Assembly (NCBI RefSeq): GCF_006715285.1
Contig: NZ_VFMX01000001.1
Coordinates: forward strand, 4,278,001-4,342,000
Origin: Arthrobacter sp. SLBN-83
Lineage (GTDB): Bacteria; Actinomycetota; Actinomycetes; Actinomycetales; Micrococcaceae
Direction of reading: 5' to 3'
Length of the DNA stretch: 64,000 nt
The notes beneath the pieces were generated by a model. The model had not been told where the DNA came from and did no database searches. It was given only the letters and a program-made list of their open reading frames with translations. Shown here in pieces: positions 25,081-33,044 of the stretch. The translations under genes were made by a program, and so were the position numbers. The stretch's first letter is position 1. Every line of letters begins with the position of its first letter.

Positions 25081-25980
25081 CTAGAAGAGGACTGTAGCGA
25101 ACGTCCCCACCTGGCGGAAGCCCACACGCTCGTAAGTGGACCTGGCCCTGGTGTTGAAGCCGTTGACGTAAAGGCTGGTCATCGGGGCAACCTGCTGGGC
25201 CTTTTCCACCACTGCCGCCATGTACGCCGCGCTGAGCCCCTGGCCGCGGAAGGCAGGATTCATCCATACTCCCTGGACCTGGGTGACGTCCTCCGTTACT
25301 GCACCCAGCTCGGCTTTAAACACCACTTCGCGGGCTTCGTTGAGGTGGACCAGGGAGTGCCCCTGCCTGATGAGGCCCTCCACCCGCCGGCTGTAGAACT
25401 CCCTGCCGCCCAGGTAGGGCGAGTAGCCAACTTCTTCCTCGAACATGGCGGCGCACGCGGGAAGGATGCGGTCGAAGTCTGCCAGGTCCCCGTGTACCAG
25501 GCCCGGGTGAGGCGGTACCCGGGGCGGCCCGTCGATGACCATCAATGGCTGGTCCGCCCGGACCTCGTGGGCGTGGTGCCCCAGCTCCGTGAGTTCGGCA
25601 TTGAGTGCCAGTACGGCATCGGCGGGCCCGAATGCGGACGCGTACCTGCGCCCGGAGCTGTTGGCGGCCTCCGCCACCAGGGGGGCGAACGCGGGGTTGA
25701 GCTGGACCGGAACCAGGTTGGCCCCGGCCCAGCACGCACCCGTCAGGATGCCGTCGTCGAAGACGCCGATGACGCCGGCCCCGCCACTGGTGGGTGCCGC
25801 CGTCCCGGTGCCGTGCAGATGCGCCAGGATGAACACATTGGCCACCGGGTCCTGCTGGGCCAGCGATGTCAGCGCGGGGGTGTCCCGGTCGTCGAGCGTA
25901 CGGACAAAAATCCCTGCCGGGTCTGGTGCGTCCCTACGAGACGCTAACCACGGGGCTACCCTTGACAGCATCTTCGCCAT
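25081..25980 (-). CDS. GNAT-family acetyltransferase with N-terminal DUF4081-like domain
   Basis: A 299-residue protein. The N-terminal half (about residues 25-130) resembles DUF4081, which often precedes GNAT domains in actinobacteria. The C-terminal half has the acetyl-CoA pyrophosphate-binding motif VWMNPAFRGQGLSAAYMAAVV and a final SLYVNGFNTRARSTYERVGFRQVG strand-helix typical of GNATs. The acceptor is unknown. Its start lies 47 bases inside the end of ispG, in another frame, implying translational coupling; a later start is possible. Confidence 0.85.
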   Translation of the reverse strand: MAKMLSRVAPWLASRRDAPDPAGIFVRTLDDRDTPALTSLAQQDPVANVFILAHLHGTGTAAPTSGGAGVIGVFDDGILTGACWAGANLVPVQLNPAFAPLVAEAANSSGRRYASAFGPADAVLALNAELTELGHHAHEVRADQPLMVIDGPPRVPPHPGLVHGDLADFDRILPACAAMFEEEVGYSPYLGGREFYSRRVEGLIRQGHSLVHLNEAREVVFKAELGAVTEDVTQVQGVWMNPAFRGQGLSAAYMAAVVEKAQQVAPMTSLYVNGFNTRARSTYERVGFRQVGTFATVLF

Positions 25981-27100
25981 CGGCCTCCCCCATCTCTTCC
26001 GCGATACGCATAGCCTCTTCGATCAGTGTCTCAACAATTGCGCTCTCGGGAACAGTCTTGATGACCTCGCCCTTAACGAAGATCTGGCCCTTGCCGTTGC
26101 CCGATGCAACACCAAGGTCAGCCTCGCGCGCCTCGCCGGGGCCGTTCACGACGCAGCCCATGACCGCCACGCGCAGCGGAATTTCCATTCCCTCGAGCCC
26201 GGCGGTGACCTGTTCTGCCAGAGTGTACACGTCCACCTGGGCGCGGCCGCAGGAAGGGCACGACACGATTTCCAGCTTGCGGGGCCGCAGGTTCAGTGAC
26301 TGGAGGATCTGGTTGCCCACCTTGATCTCCTCCACCGGCGGAGCGGACAGGGACACGCGGATGGTGTCGCCGATCCCCCGCGAGAGGAGCGCGCCGAACG
26401 CGGTGGCGGACTTGATGGTCCCCTGGAAAGCGGGACCGGCTTCGGTGACGCCCAGGTGCAGGGGCCAGTCACCCTTTTCCGCGAGCATCTCGTAGGCGGC
26501 CACCATGACCACGGGGTCGTTGTGCTTCACGGAAATCTTGAAGTCGTGGAAGCCGTGTTCCTCGAACAGGGAGGCTTCCCAGACCGCCGACTCGACCAGT
26601 GCCTCAGGCGTGGCCTTGCCGTACTTCTTCAGGATGCCCGGCTCAAGGGAACCTGCGTTCACGCCGATGCGGATGGAGGTGCCGTGGTCCTTGGCGGCGG
26701 CGGCGATCTCCTTGACCTGGTCGTCGAACTTGCGGATGTTTCCCGGGTTCACGCGCACGGCGGCGCAGCCGGCTTCAATGGCCGCAAAGACGTACTTGGG
26801 CTGGAAGTGAATGTCCGCAATAACAGGGATCTGGGACTTCCGGGCAATGATGGGCAGCGCTTCGGCATCATCAGCGGACGGGCATGCGACCCGGACGATG
26901 TCGCAGCCGGACGCCGTCAGTTCAGCGATCTGCTGCAGGGTGGCGTTGATGTCCGTGGTGGGCGTGGTGGTCATGGACTGCACGCTGATGGGGTAGTCAG
27001 ACCCTACGCCTACCGAGCCGACTTTGATCTGGCGCGTCTTGCGGCGGGGGGCAAGGACGGGCGGTGGTGCTGACGGCATTCCCAGGCTGACCGAGGTCAC
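25934..27100 (-). CDS. ispG: 4-Hydroxy-3-methylbut-2-enyl diphosphate synthase
   Basis: IspG (GcpE) is the iron-sulfur enzyme making HMBPP in the MEP isoprenoid pathway. It has 388 residues. The TIM-barrel N-terminal half shows VGVGSDYPISVQSMTTTPTTD and CDIVRVACPSADDAEALP. The three cysteine ligands of the 4Fe-4S cluster appear in VSCPSCGR and VMGCVVNGPGEAREADLG. It belongs with dxr (30286-31470) and rseP in the usual actinobacterial dxr-rseP-ispG group, here separated by a SatD module and a YciI gene. Confidence 0.97.
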   Translation of the reverse strand: MTSVSLGMPSAPPPVLAPRRKTRQIKVGSVGVGSDYPISVQSMTTTPTTDINATLQQIAELTASGCDIVRVACPSADDAEALPIIARKSQIPVIADIHFQPKYVFAAIEAGCAAVRVNPGNIRKFDDQVKEIAAAAKDHGTSIRIGVNAGSLEPGILKKYGKATPEALVESAVWEASLFEEHGFHDFKISVKHNDPVVMVAAYEMLAEKGDWPLHLGVTEAGPAFQGTIKSATAFGALLSRGIGDTIRVSLSAPPVEEIKVGNQILQSLNLRPRKLEIVSCPSCGRAQVDVYTLAEQVTAGLEGMEIPLRVAVMGCVVNGPGEAREADLGVASGNGKGQIFVKGEVIKTVPESAIVETLIEEAMRIAEEMGEADGEDAVKGSPVVSVS

Positions 27101-27134
27101 GTGGACTCCTTGAGTTGAAAGGGTAAAAAAGCGG

Positions 27135-27428
27135 CTACGCGGAAATGCCGGCCAACATGCCGGTTACCGGTGACCATTCCGTGACGCGCGTTCCGGCGAT
27201 CACACCGGCTCCGGCGAAGGGGTCCTGCTTGAGGATCGAATTGAGCGCGGCTTCATCCGTCGCCTTGAAGATCAGCAGGGCACCAACACCGTCACCGTAA
27301 GGGCCGCTGGCCACGATGACGCCGTCCTGCGCGAGGTTCCCCGTCCATTCGCGGTGGGCGGGCCGGACCTCGTTGCGGGTTTCAGTGGAGCTGGCGGCAT
27401 AAACGTACTCAACGGCAAAAACTGTCAT
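27135..27428 (-). CDS. YciI-family protein
   Basis: A 97-residue alpha/beta protein of the YciI/YCII family (ferredoxin-like fold, dimeric). The usual pattern of an N-terminal beta strand (MTVFAVEYVYA), a conserved HREW segment and SGPYGDGVGALLIF is present. Family members include a chlorinated-catechol lactone dehalogenase, but most are of unknown function. It lies 34 bases upstream of ispG on the same strand. Confidence 0.85.
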   Translation of the reverse strand: MTVFAVEYVYAASSTETRNEVRPAHREWTGNLAQDGVIVASGPYGDGVGALLIFKATDEAALNSILKQDPFAGAGVIAGTRVTEWSPVTGMLAGISA

Positions 27429-27502
27429 ACCGCTACCCTATCGCCATGGCCGGCTTGGTACCGTACGCATCGGGCGGGCAGGGCCAGTGGCGGGTGCAGC
27501 AG

Positions 27503-27553
27503 GACCACCGGCGCGGCAAAGACCACCGGCGGGGCAAAGACCAGCCGGGGCAG
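27503..27553. repeat. Three degenerate 18-bp tandem repeats
   Basis: GACCACCGGCGCGGCAAA (27503-27520) is followed directly by a one-mismatch copy (27521-27538) and a third partial copy (27539-27553), in the gap between the membrane protein gene and the YciI gene. Confidence 0.8.
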
Positions 27554-27561
27554 CCATGACC

Positions 27562-28098
27562 TCAGTGCAGGAAGAGGACTTTGACTGCGGCAGCGGTTCC
27601 GGCCGCCCAGAGCATTGATGTCAGCGTGCCGATAATGAATCGCTCGGCTGCCACCGGGGTTTCCTTCAGCTCGGCGAACCTGCCCAGGCCTTTGATGGCA
27701 ACGATGTAGGCGATGGCCACGGGCTGCCCGGTAAGGATGGCGAGGCAGACGCCCAGCCGCTCCAGCACGCCAATGATGGCGCCGCCGCGCAGGATGCGCT
27801 GGGTGGGGAGCGACGGTCCGGCGGGCGCGGCCGGCGTCGGCTGGACAGGCGGGGCGGTCAGCTCACCGTCAACGGTCTGGCCGCCTGCTGTTCCAAGGGC
27901 AGCGTCGGGAGCCGCAGCGATGTCGTCCACCGTGACGTCGGCCGCCGGATCCTCTACGGCCCCGCGGGCTGCTTCCGCCGCCTTCGCAGCATCCGCCCGG
28001 TCGTCGATGGTCCGTGCGAGCTTGAACACCAACGCCGTGACCGGCCAGCCGGCGAAGCCGGCCACCACCAGGGCCACTGCCACCCACAGTGCGCTCAC
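27562..28098 (-). CDS. Membrane protein coupled to satD, function unknown
   Basis: A 178-residue protein with an N-terminal transmembrane helix (residues 3-28), an Ala/Pro/Asp-rich soluble middle, and two C-terminal helices around GVLERLGVCLAILTGQPVAIAYIVAIKGL and FIIGTLTSMLWAAGTAAAV. Its GTG overlaps the satD stop by four bases (GTGA), so the two are translated together. SatD homologues are often next to a small membrane protein, suggesting a functional pair. No enzymatic motif is seen. Confidence 0.8.
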   Translation of the reverse strand: MSALWVAVALVVAGFAGWPVTALVFKLARTIDDRADAAKAAEAARGAVEDPAADVTVDDIAAAPDAALGTAGGQTVDGELTAPPVQPTPAAPAGPSLPTQRILRGGAIIGVLERLGVCLAILTGQPVAIAYIVAIKGLGRFAELKETPVAAERFIIGTLTSMLWAAGTAAAVKVLFLH

Positions 28099-28808
28099 CT
28101 GTCTCCTTCGTTGGGGTCGCCTGCATTACGGTCGTCTTGTAAGGGGCCACTAATCTGCGAGTCAGCGATACCAAGAAGCATCGCCGCAGCGGGCCTGGCT
28201 GCCCATTCTTCCTGCCATCCGGACCGAAGCACGGTGCGGCTCACCGATTGTTCCGAGATGCCGAGGTCAAGCGCCACCTGTTTCTGGCTTCCATGGCGGG
28301 CCGGTCCCAGGCGGCGCAGCGCATCCACCACCCGCCACTGGGCCTCCGTGCGGTCCTGGACAAGCCGGCCGAGCAGCCGGAGCACCGCCTCCGCATTTGC
28401 ACACGCCTGGCTCCCTTCCCCGGCGGGGCCACTGCCACCGGTCTTTGCCATGATGCCCGGCACCACTGACAAGGGCACCTGCTGCCCGGCGGCTTTGGCC
28501 AATTCAACTGCCTTGCGGGCGGCGACAAACGCGGTGCCGGTTCCTTCGCGGGGGCTGGCACCTGGAGCCAGGGAGACGGTTCCGACGCCGATCCCCACGT
28601 ACCAGCGACCGACCCGGAGTGCATGGAGGGCAACCTCCACAACGGCGGAAGCGTCCGGCACTACTCCCTGGACCTCATCACCCACGGTTCGTTCGAAGAC
28701 CGGTTTCCCCGTTCCGGAAAGTTGCAGCGCGGCAATCCGGGCGAGAAGATCCGGGACGAGGTCCTGGGCGCCGGTACTTCCCCTCTGGTCGATGGTCATG
28801 ACGAACAT
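28095..28808 (-). CDS. SatD-family protein with C-terminal helix-turn-helix
   Basis: A 237-residue protein. The N-terminal strand MFVMTIDQRGS and the central GVGTVSLAPGASPREGTGTAFVAARKAVELAK resemble the SatD family. The C-terminal part holds a helix-turn-helix, HGSQKQVALDLGISEQSVSRTVLRSGW (about residues 166-192), so DNA binding is likely. The ATG at 28808 lies six bases after a TATGGT -10 box, suggesting a leaderless mRNA; the ATG at 28799 is the alternative. Repeated TATCAGCCA boxes overlap the promoter and suggest autoregulation. Physiological role unknown. Confidence 0.78.
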   Translation of the reverse strand: MFVMTIDQRGSTGAQDLVPDLLARIAALQLSGTGKPVFERTVGDEVQGVVPDASAVVEVALHALRVGRWYVGIGVGTVSLAPGASPREGTGTAFVAARKAVELAKAAGQQVPLSVVPGIMAKTGGSGPAGEGSQACANAEAVLRLLGRLVQDRTEAQWRVVDALRRLGPARHGSQKQVALDLGISEQSVSRTVLRSGWQEEWAARPAAAMLLGIADSQISGPLQDDRNAGDPNEGDR

Positions 28809-28814
28809 CCCTCA

Positions 28815-28843
28815 ACCATAGATGGCTGATACCAGCAGATCAA
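28815..28843 (-). promoter_or_regulatory. Predicted leaderless promoter of satD
   Basis: On the minus strand TTGATC (28838-28843) and TATGGT (28815-28820) are spaced by exactly 17 bp. The first transcribed base would fall at or next to the A of the ATG at 28808, which predicts a leaderless transcript. Confidence 0.6.
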
Positions 28844-28876
28844 TCATATTTGGCTGATATTCTGGAAATCAGCCGA
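28823..28876 (-). promoter_or_regulatory. TATCAGCCA operator boxes at the satD promoter
   Basis: Two identical TATCAGCCA boxes in direct orientation (28823-28831 and 28851-28859) lie 28 bases apart. One is in the -35/-10 spacer, the other just upstream of -35. A third copy in inverse orientation, with one change (about 28868-28876), forms an inverted repeat with the second. SatD itself, which carries an HTH, is the obvious candidate binder. Confidence 0.6.
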
Positions 28877-28936
28877 TCCCGGCTGCTGGCCAAGCAGAGC
28901 TCTCCGTGCCGGCCAGGGCCCCCAACAGAAGCGCGA

Positions 28937-30268
28937 CTAGCCGAAGAGATTTACCGGCTTGACGATGTCGGCGTAGATCAACAGCACGCTCATGCCCATA
29001 AGCAGTGCCGCGACAACGTAGGTGACGGGCAGCAGCTTGGCGATATCGAAAGCTCCGGGATCAGGGCGCCCGCGCAGCTTTGCCACCTTGCGGCGTACGC
29101 CCTCATAGAGCGCCCCGGCAACGTGGCCGCCGTCGAGCGGCAGGAGCGGGATCAGGTTGAACACGGCGAGAGCGAAGTTCAGGCCTGCCAGCAGGCCAAC
29201 GAGGGTAGCCACCCGGGACTGCAGCGGCACCGCCTCCATGGCGGCCACTTCGCCTGCCACCCTGCCTACGCCCACCACGCTGATGGGTCCGTTGGGGTCG
29301 CGCGGCTCTTCGCTGAACGCGGCTTTGGCCACGCCCACCACACGGGCCGGGAGGTTGAAGACCACGCCGGCCACCTGGCGGATGTTCTCCCCCGCCATCG
29401 GCAGGACGGACGACGCCGGCTGGGGCACCAGTGCCGTTTGCGCACCGATGCCAAGGAAGCCGACGTCCTGGTACTGGAGATTGCCGGCGGCGTCAGTGGC
29501 CTGGCGTCCATCGTTTCCCATCACCGGCCGGGCCGAAAGGACGGGCGTCACGGTGGTGGACACGGGGTTGCCGTCCCGCTGCACGGTGATGGCCACTTCC
29601 TTGCCTGCGGAAGCGCGGATCCATTCCGTCAGCTGGCTCCAACTGGTCACGGCCTTGCCGTCAAAGGAGGTGATGGTGTCGTTGGGCTTGAGCCCGGCCG
29701 CCGCTGCCGGCGTCAGCTGGCAGTCAGCGGAATTGGGATCAACGGTTTGGCCGGCGGCCACCTGGCACTTGGAGACGTCGGAGATGGTGGTGGTGGCGGT
29801 GGCAACCCCAAAGCCCATGAGCAGCACGGCCGTGAACAGCAGGCCGAGGAGCATGTTCATGGCCGGGCCGCCCAGCATCACGATGATCTTCTTCCAGACC
29901 GGCAGCCGGTAAAACACCCGGTTTTCGTCGCCCGGGCCAACTTCCTCGTGGGCCTGGGAGCGGGCTTCGGTGGCAAGTGTCTGGAACATGCCGGTGCTGG
30001 AGGGCCTTACCGAGCCGTCCTCCTTGTTGGGCGGGTACATGCCGATCATGGAGACGTAGCCGCCCAGCGGTACGGCCTTGAGGCCGTACTCGGTTTCGCC
30101 TCTCCGGCGCGACCACAGGGTGGGACCGAACCCGATCATGTATTTGGTGACGCGCACCTTGAAGAGCTTGGCGGGGACCAGGTGCCCCACTTCATGAAGC
30201 GCAATGGACACGGCGATGCCCACGGCCACGAAGACGACGCCGAGGATGAAAAGTAAAACAGGGGTCAT
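28937..30268 (-). CDS. rseP: Site-2 metalloprotease (RseP/Rip1 family)
   Basis: A membrane-embedded zinc protease that cleaves transmembrane substrates such as anti-sigma factors. The 443-residue product has the zinc motif HEVGH at residues 25-29 inside the first helix, one or more PDZ-like regions in the extracytoplasmic loop (about 130-300), and the C-terminal FNLIPLLPLDGGHV motif (about 390-403) whose Asp completes the zinc site. It follows dxr on the same strand by 17 bases, the standard actinobacterial dxr-rip1-ispG order. The substrate is not known here. Confidence 0.95.
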   Translation of the reverse strand: MTPVLLFILGVVFVAVGIAVSIALHEVGHLVPAKLFKVRVTKYMIGFGPTLWSRRRGETEYGLKAVPLGGYVSMIGMYPPNKEDGSVRPSSTGMFQTLATEARSQAHEEVGPGDENRVFYRLPVWKKIIVMLGGPAMNMLLGLLFTAVLLMGFGVATATTTISDVSKCQVAAGQTVDPNSADCQLTPAAAAGLKPNDTITSFDGKAVTSWSQLTEWIRASAGKEVAITVQRDGNPVSTTVTPVLSARPVMGNDGRQATDAAGNLQYQDVGFLGIGAQTALVPQPASSVLPMAGENIRQVAGVVFNLPARVVGVAKAAFSEEPRDPNGPISVVGVGRVAGEVAAMEAVPLQSRVATLVGLLAGLNFALAVFNLIPLLPLDGGHVAGALYEGVRRKVAKLRGRPDPGAFDIAKLLPVTYVVAALLMGMSVLLIYADIVKPVNLFG

Positions 30269-30285
30269 GGAGGTGCTGCTGCTTC

Positions 30286-31470
30286 CTAGAGACTGCTGAC
30301 TGCTAAACGTTCGTGGGCGCGGGCGCGTGCCCAGCTTTCAGCATCCAGCACTGATTCCACCGTCAGCCCGGAGGAGCCTGAGTGTTCGCTGAGCACGGTA
30401 TCGATGGTGTCCACGATGTCGGTGAAGCGGATCCTGCCGGCATGGAACGCCGTGACGGCTTCCTCGTTGGCCGCGTTGAACACGGCAGGGAACGTGCTGC
30501 CCTGCTTGGCCGCATCCTTGGCAAGGCCGACGGCGGGGAACGCCTCTGTGTCCAGCGGCTCGAAGGTCCACGTGGCGGCCTTGGTCCAGTCGCACGGGCT
30601 GGCGGCTTTAGCTACCCGGGCCGGCCAGCCGAGTCCCAGCGCGATGGGCAGCCGCATGTCCGGCGGGGAGGCCTGGGCGATGGTGGAGCCGTCAACGAAC
30701 TGCACCATGGAGTGCACCACTGACTGGGGATGGACCACGACGTCGATCCGGTCCAGCGGAATATCGAACAGCAGGTGCGCCTCGATGACTTCCAGGCCCT
30801 TGTTGACCAGCGTGGCCGAGTTGGTGGTGACCATGACGCCCATGTCCCAGGTGGGGTGGGCCAGGGCCTCCTGCGGCGTCACGCCGTGGAGTTCCTCCCG
30901 GCTCCTGCCGCGGAACGGGCCGCCGGACGCGGTCAAAATCAGCTTGTCCACCTCGTCCGCAGTGCCGGAGCGCAGGCACTGGGCAATGGCGGAGTGTTCC
31001 GAGTCCACCGGAACAATCTGGCCCTCCCGGGCCGCGGCTTTGACCAGGCTGCCGCCCACGATCAGCGACTCCTTGTTGGCCAGGGCAAGGGTGGCGCCGG
31101 ACTTGAGCGCCGCCAGCGTGGGGGCCAGGCCGATGGAACCGGTAATGCCGTTGAGCACCACATCGGCTTCGACCGCCGCGACCTGCGCGGAGGCATCCGG
31201 ACCTGACACGATCTGGGGCCGGTAGCCGGGGCGGCCTGCCGCGGCCGCGGCTTCACGGATCAGTGTTTCCAGCCTGGCTGGGTCTCCCCCGGCGATTCCC
31301 ACGAATGCGGCACCGGTATGGACCGCCTGCCGGGCCAGGAGTTCCAGGTTGCCGCCCCCGGCGCTCAGGGCCACCACCTCGAACAGGTGCGGGGCGCCGT
31401 CGACGACGTCGATCGCCTGGGTGCCGATGGAACCGGTGGATCCGAGAAGGACGATTCTGCGTGGCTGCAT
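30286..31470 (-). CDS. dxr: 1-Deoxy-D-xylulose 5-phosphate reductoisomerase
   Basis: Converts DXP to MEP with NADPH, the first committed step of the MEP pathway. It has 394 residues. The NADPH loop GSTGSIGTQAIDVV is at residues 10-23, NKESLIVGGSLV and PVDSEHSAI are the metal and substrate regions, and ASGGPFRGRSREEL is the flexible active-site loop. It is divergent from the lipase-maturation-factor gene and starts the dxr-rseP operon. Confidence 0.98.
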   Translation of the reverse strand: MQPRRIVLLGSTGSIGTQAIDVVDGAPHLFEVVALSAGGGNLELLARQAVHTGAAFVGIAGGDPARLETLIREAAAAAGRPGYRPQIVSGPDASAQVAAVEADVVLNGITGSIGLAPTLAALKSGATLALANKESLIVGGSLVKAAAREGQIVPVDSEHSAIAQCLRSGTADEVDKLILTASGGPFRGRSREELHGVTPQEALAHPTWDMGVMVTTNSATLVNKGLEVIEAHLLFDIPLDRIDVVVHPQSVVHSMVQFVDGSTIAQASPPDMRLPIALGLGWPARVAKAASPCDWTKAATWTFEPLDTEAFPAVGLAKDAAKQGSTFPAVFNAANEEAVTAFHAGRIRFTDIVDTIDTVLSEHSGSSGLTVESVLDAESWARARAHERLAVSSL

Positions 31471-31574
31471 TGGTTAAGTATCCCGCACCCTTCGGGGCCG
31501 GCCGTGCGCCGGCCCGCGCCGCTGACCTGCTGCTGCGCCTTGACCCCGGGGTGGCCGGGCGTAACGTGGACTGC

Positions 31575-33044
31575 GTGGACTGGCTCTCATGGTTTGATGC
31601 GCCGGAGTACGAATTCGCCCGGCAGGTGCTGCAACGGGGTGTGGCGGCACTGTACCTTGTGGCGTTCCTGTCCACGCTGAACCAGTTTCCAGCCCTGCTG
31701 GGCGAGCGCGGCCTGCTGCCGGTGCCGGAGTTCCTGGCGGCGTTTACCCGGATGCGCCGGCCCACACTGTTCCGGTGGCGGTACTCGGACGGGCTGCTGC
31801 GCGGTGTCTGCGCCGCAGGGCTGGTGGTATCGGCGCTGCTCGTGGCCGGGATCCCGCAGATGGGGCCGCCCTGGGTGCCGCTGATCGCGTTCCTGGCCCT
31901 GTGGCTGCTGTACATGTCCATCGTGAACGTGGGCCAGACGTTTTACGGGTTCGGCTGGGAGATGCTGCTCCTGGAGTCGGGTTTCACGGTAGCCTTCCTT
32001 GGGTCCAACCAGACGGAGCCGCCGAGGACCATCCTGATCCTCATCGTGTGGCTGGTGTTCCGGCTCGAGTTCGGTGCGGGGATGATCAAGATCCGCGGCG
32101 GCCGGGAGTGGCGGGACCTGACGGCGTTGTACTACCACCACGAAACCCAACCGATGCCAGGGCCGCTCAGCCGGCAGGCGCACCTGTTGCCGAAGCCGCT
32201 GCACCGCATCGAGGTGGTGGGCAACCACATTGCGCAGCTGGTGGTGCCGTTCCTGCTCTTCGCGCCGCAGCCCGTAGCCAGTGTTGCTGCCGGCGTCGTG
32301 GTGGCCACCCAGCTGTGGCTGGTGGCCAGCGGCAACTTCGCCTGGCTGAACTGGATGGCGATAGTGCTGGGGTTCGCCGCAGTCAGCGACCCCGTGGCGC
32401 ACGCCGTGATACCGGCAATCCCTGCGGACTGGGACGCCGCAATGGGCGTACAGCGGGAGACGCCCTTGTGGTGGCAGGGCATCACCCTGGCCGCGTCCCT
32501 CCTGCTGCTCGCCCTGAGCTACTGGCCGTTGCGCAACCTCTTCTCCCGCCGGCAGCTGATGAACGCCAGCTTCAACCGGTGGCAGCTGGTCAACGCCTAC
32601 GGCGCATTTGGCTCCGTGACCAAGCAACGCATCGAAATCGTGGTGGAGGGCACCCTGGACGAAGACCCCGGCGACACCTCCGAGTGGCGTGAGTACGGCT
32701 TCAAGGGCAAGCCCGGCGATGTCCGCAGGATCCCCAGGCAGTGGGCCCCGTACCACCTGCGCCTTGACTGGCTTATGTGGTTCCTGCCGCTGCGCAGCGT
32801 GCACGAGGAATGGTTTTACGCCTTCCTGGCAAAGCTGCTGGCGGCGGACCGGCAAATGCTGCGGCTGCTGCGGCATGACCCGTTCGACGGCGCCGCGCCC
32901 CGGTGGGTGCGCGTGCGCAGCTTCCATTACCGTTTCGCCAGCCGGAAGGAGTTCCGCGAGACAGGGAACCGCTGGGTGCGGACCTTGCTGTACGAACCCA
33001 TCCCGCCAACATCCCTGCGGCGGCAGCAGGGACGGCAGCGCTAG
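31575..33044 (+). CDS. Lipase maturation factor family membrane protein
   Basis: A membrane protein of the LMF1/LMF2 family. Vertebrate LMF1 is an ER chaperone for lipases; bacterial members have no assigned role. I start at the GTG at 31575 (MDWLSWFDAPEYEFARQ, 489 residues) because family members open this way. In-frame GTGs at 31566 and 31461 exist, the latter overlapping dxr. Visible family stretches are FYGFGWEMLLLESGFTVAFLG, IRGGREWRDLTALYYHHETQPMPGPLS and a soluble C-terminal domain with ESGEWREYGFKGKPGD-like sequence (here DTSEWREYGFKGKPGD). It ends exactly where the convergent lyase gene ends. Confidence 0.87.
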   Translation: MDWLSWFDAPEYEFARQVLQRGVAALYLVAFLSTLNQFPALLGERGLLPVPEFLAAFTRMRRPTLFRWRYSDGLLRGVCAAGLVVSALLVAGIPQMGPPWVPLIAFLALWLLYMSIVNVGQTFYGFGWEMLLLESGFTVAFLGSNQTEPPRTILILIVWLVFRLEFGAGMIKIRGGREWRDLTALYYHHETQPMPGPLSRQAHLLPKPLHRIEVVGNHIAQLVVPFLLFAPQPVASVAAGVVVATQLWLVASGNFAWLNWMAIVLGFAAVSDPVAHAVIPAIPADWDAAMGVQRETPLWWQGITLAASLLLLALSYWPLRNLFSRRQLMNASFNRWQLVNAYGAFGSVTKQRIEIVVEGTLDEDPGDTSEWREYGFKGKPGDVRRIPRQWAPYHLRLDWLMWFLPLRSVHEEWFYAFLAKLLAADRQMLRLLRHDPFDGAAPRWVRVRSFHYRFASRKEFRETGNRWVRTLLYEPIPPTSLRRQQGRQR

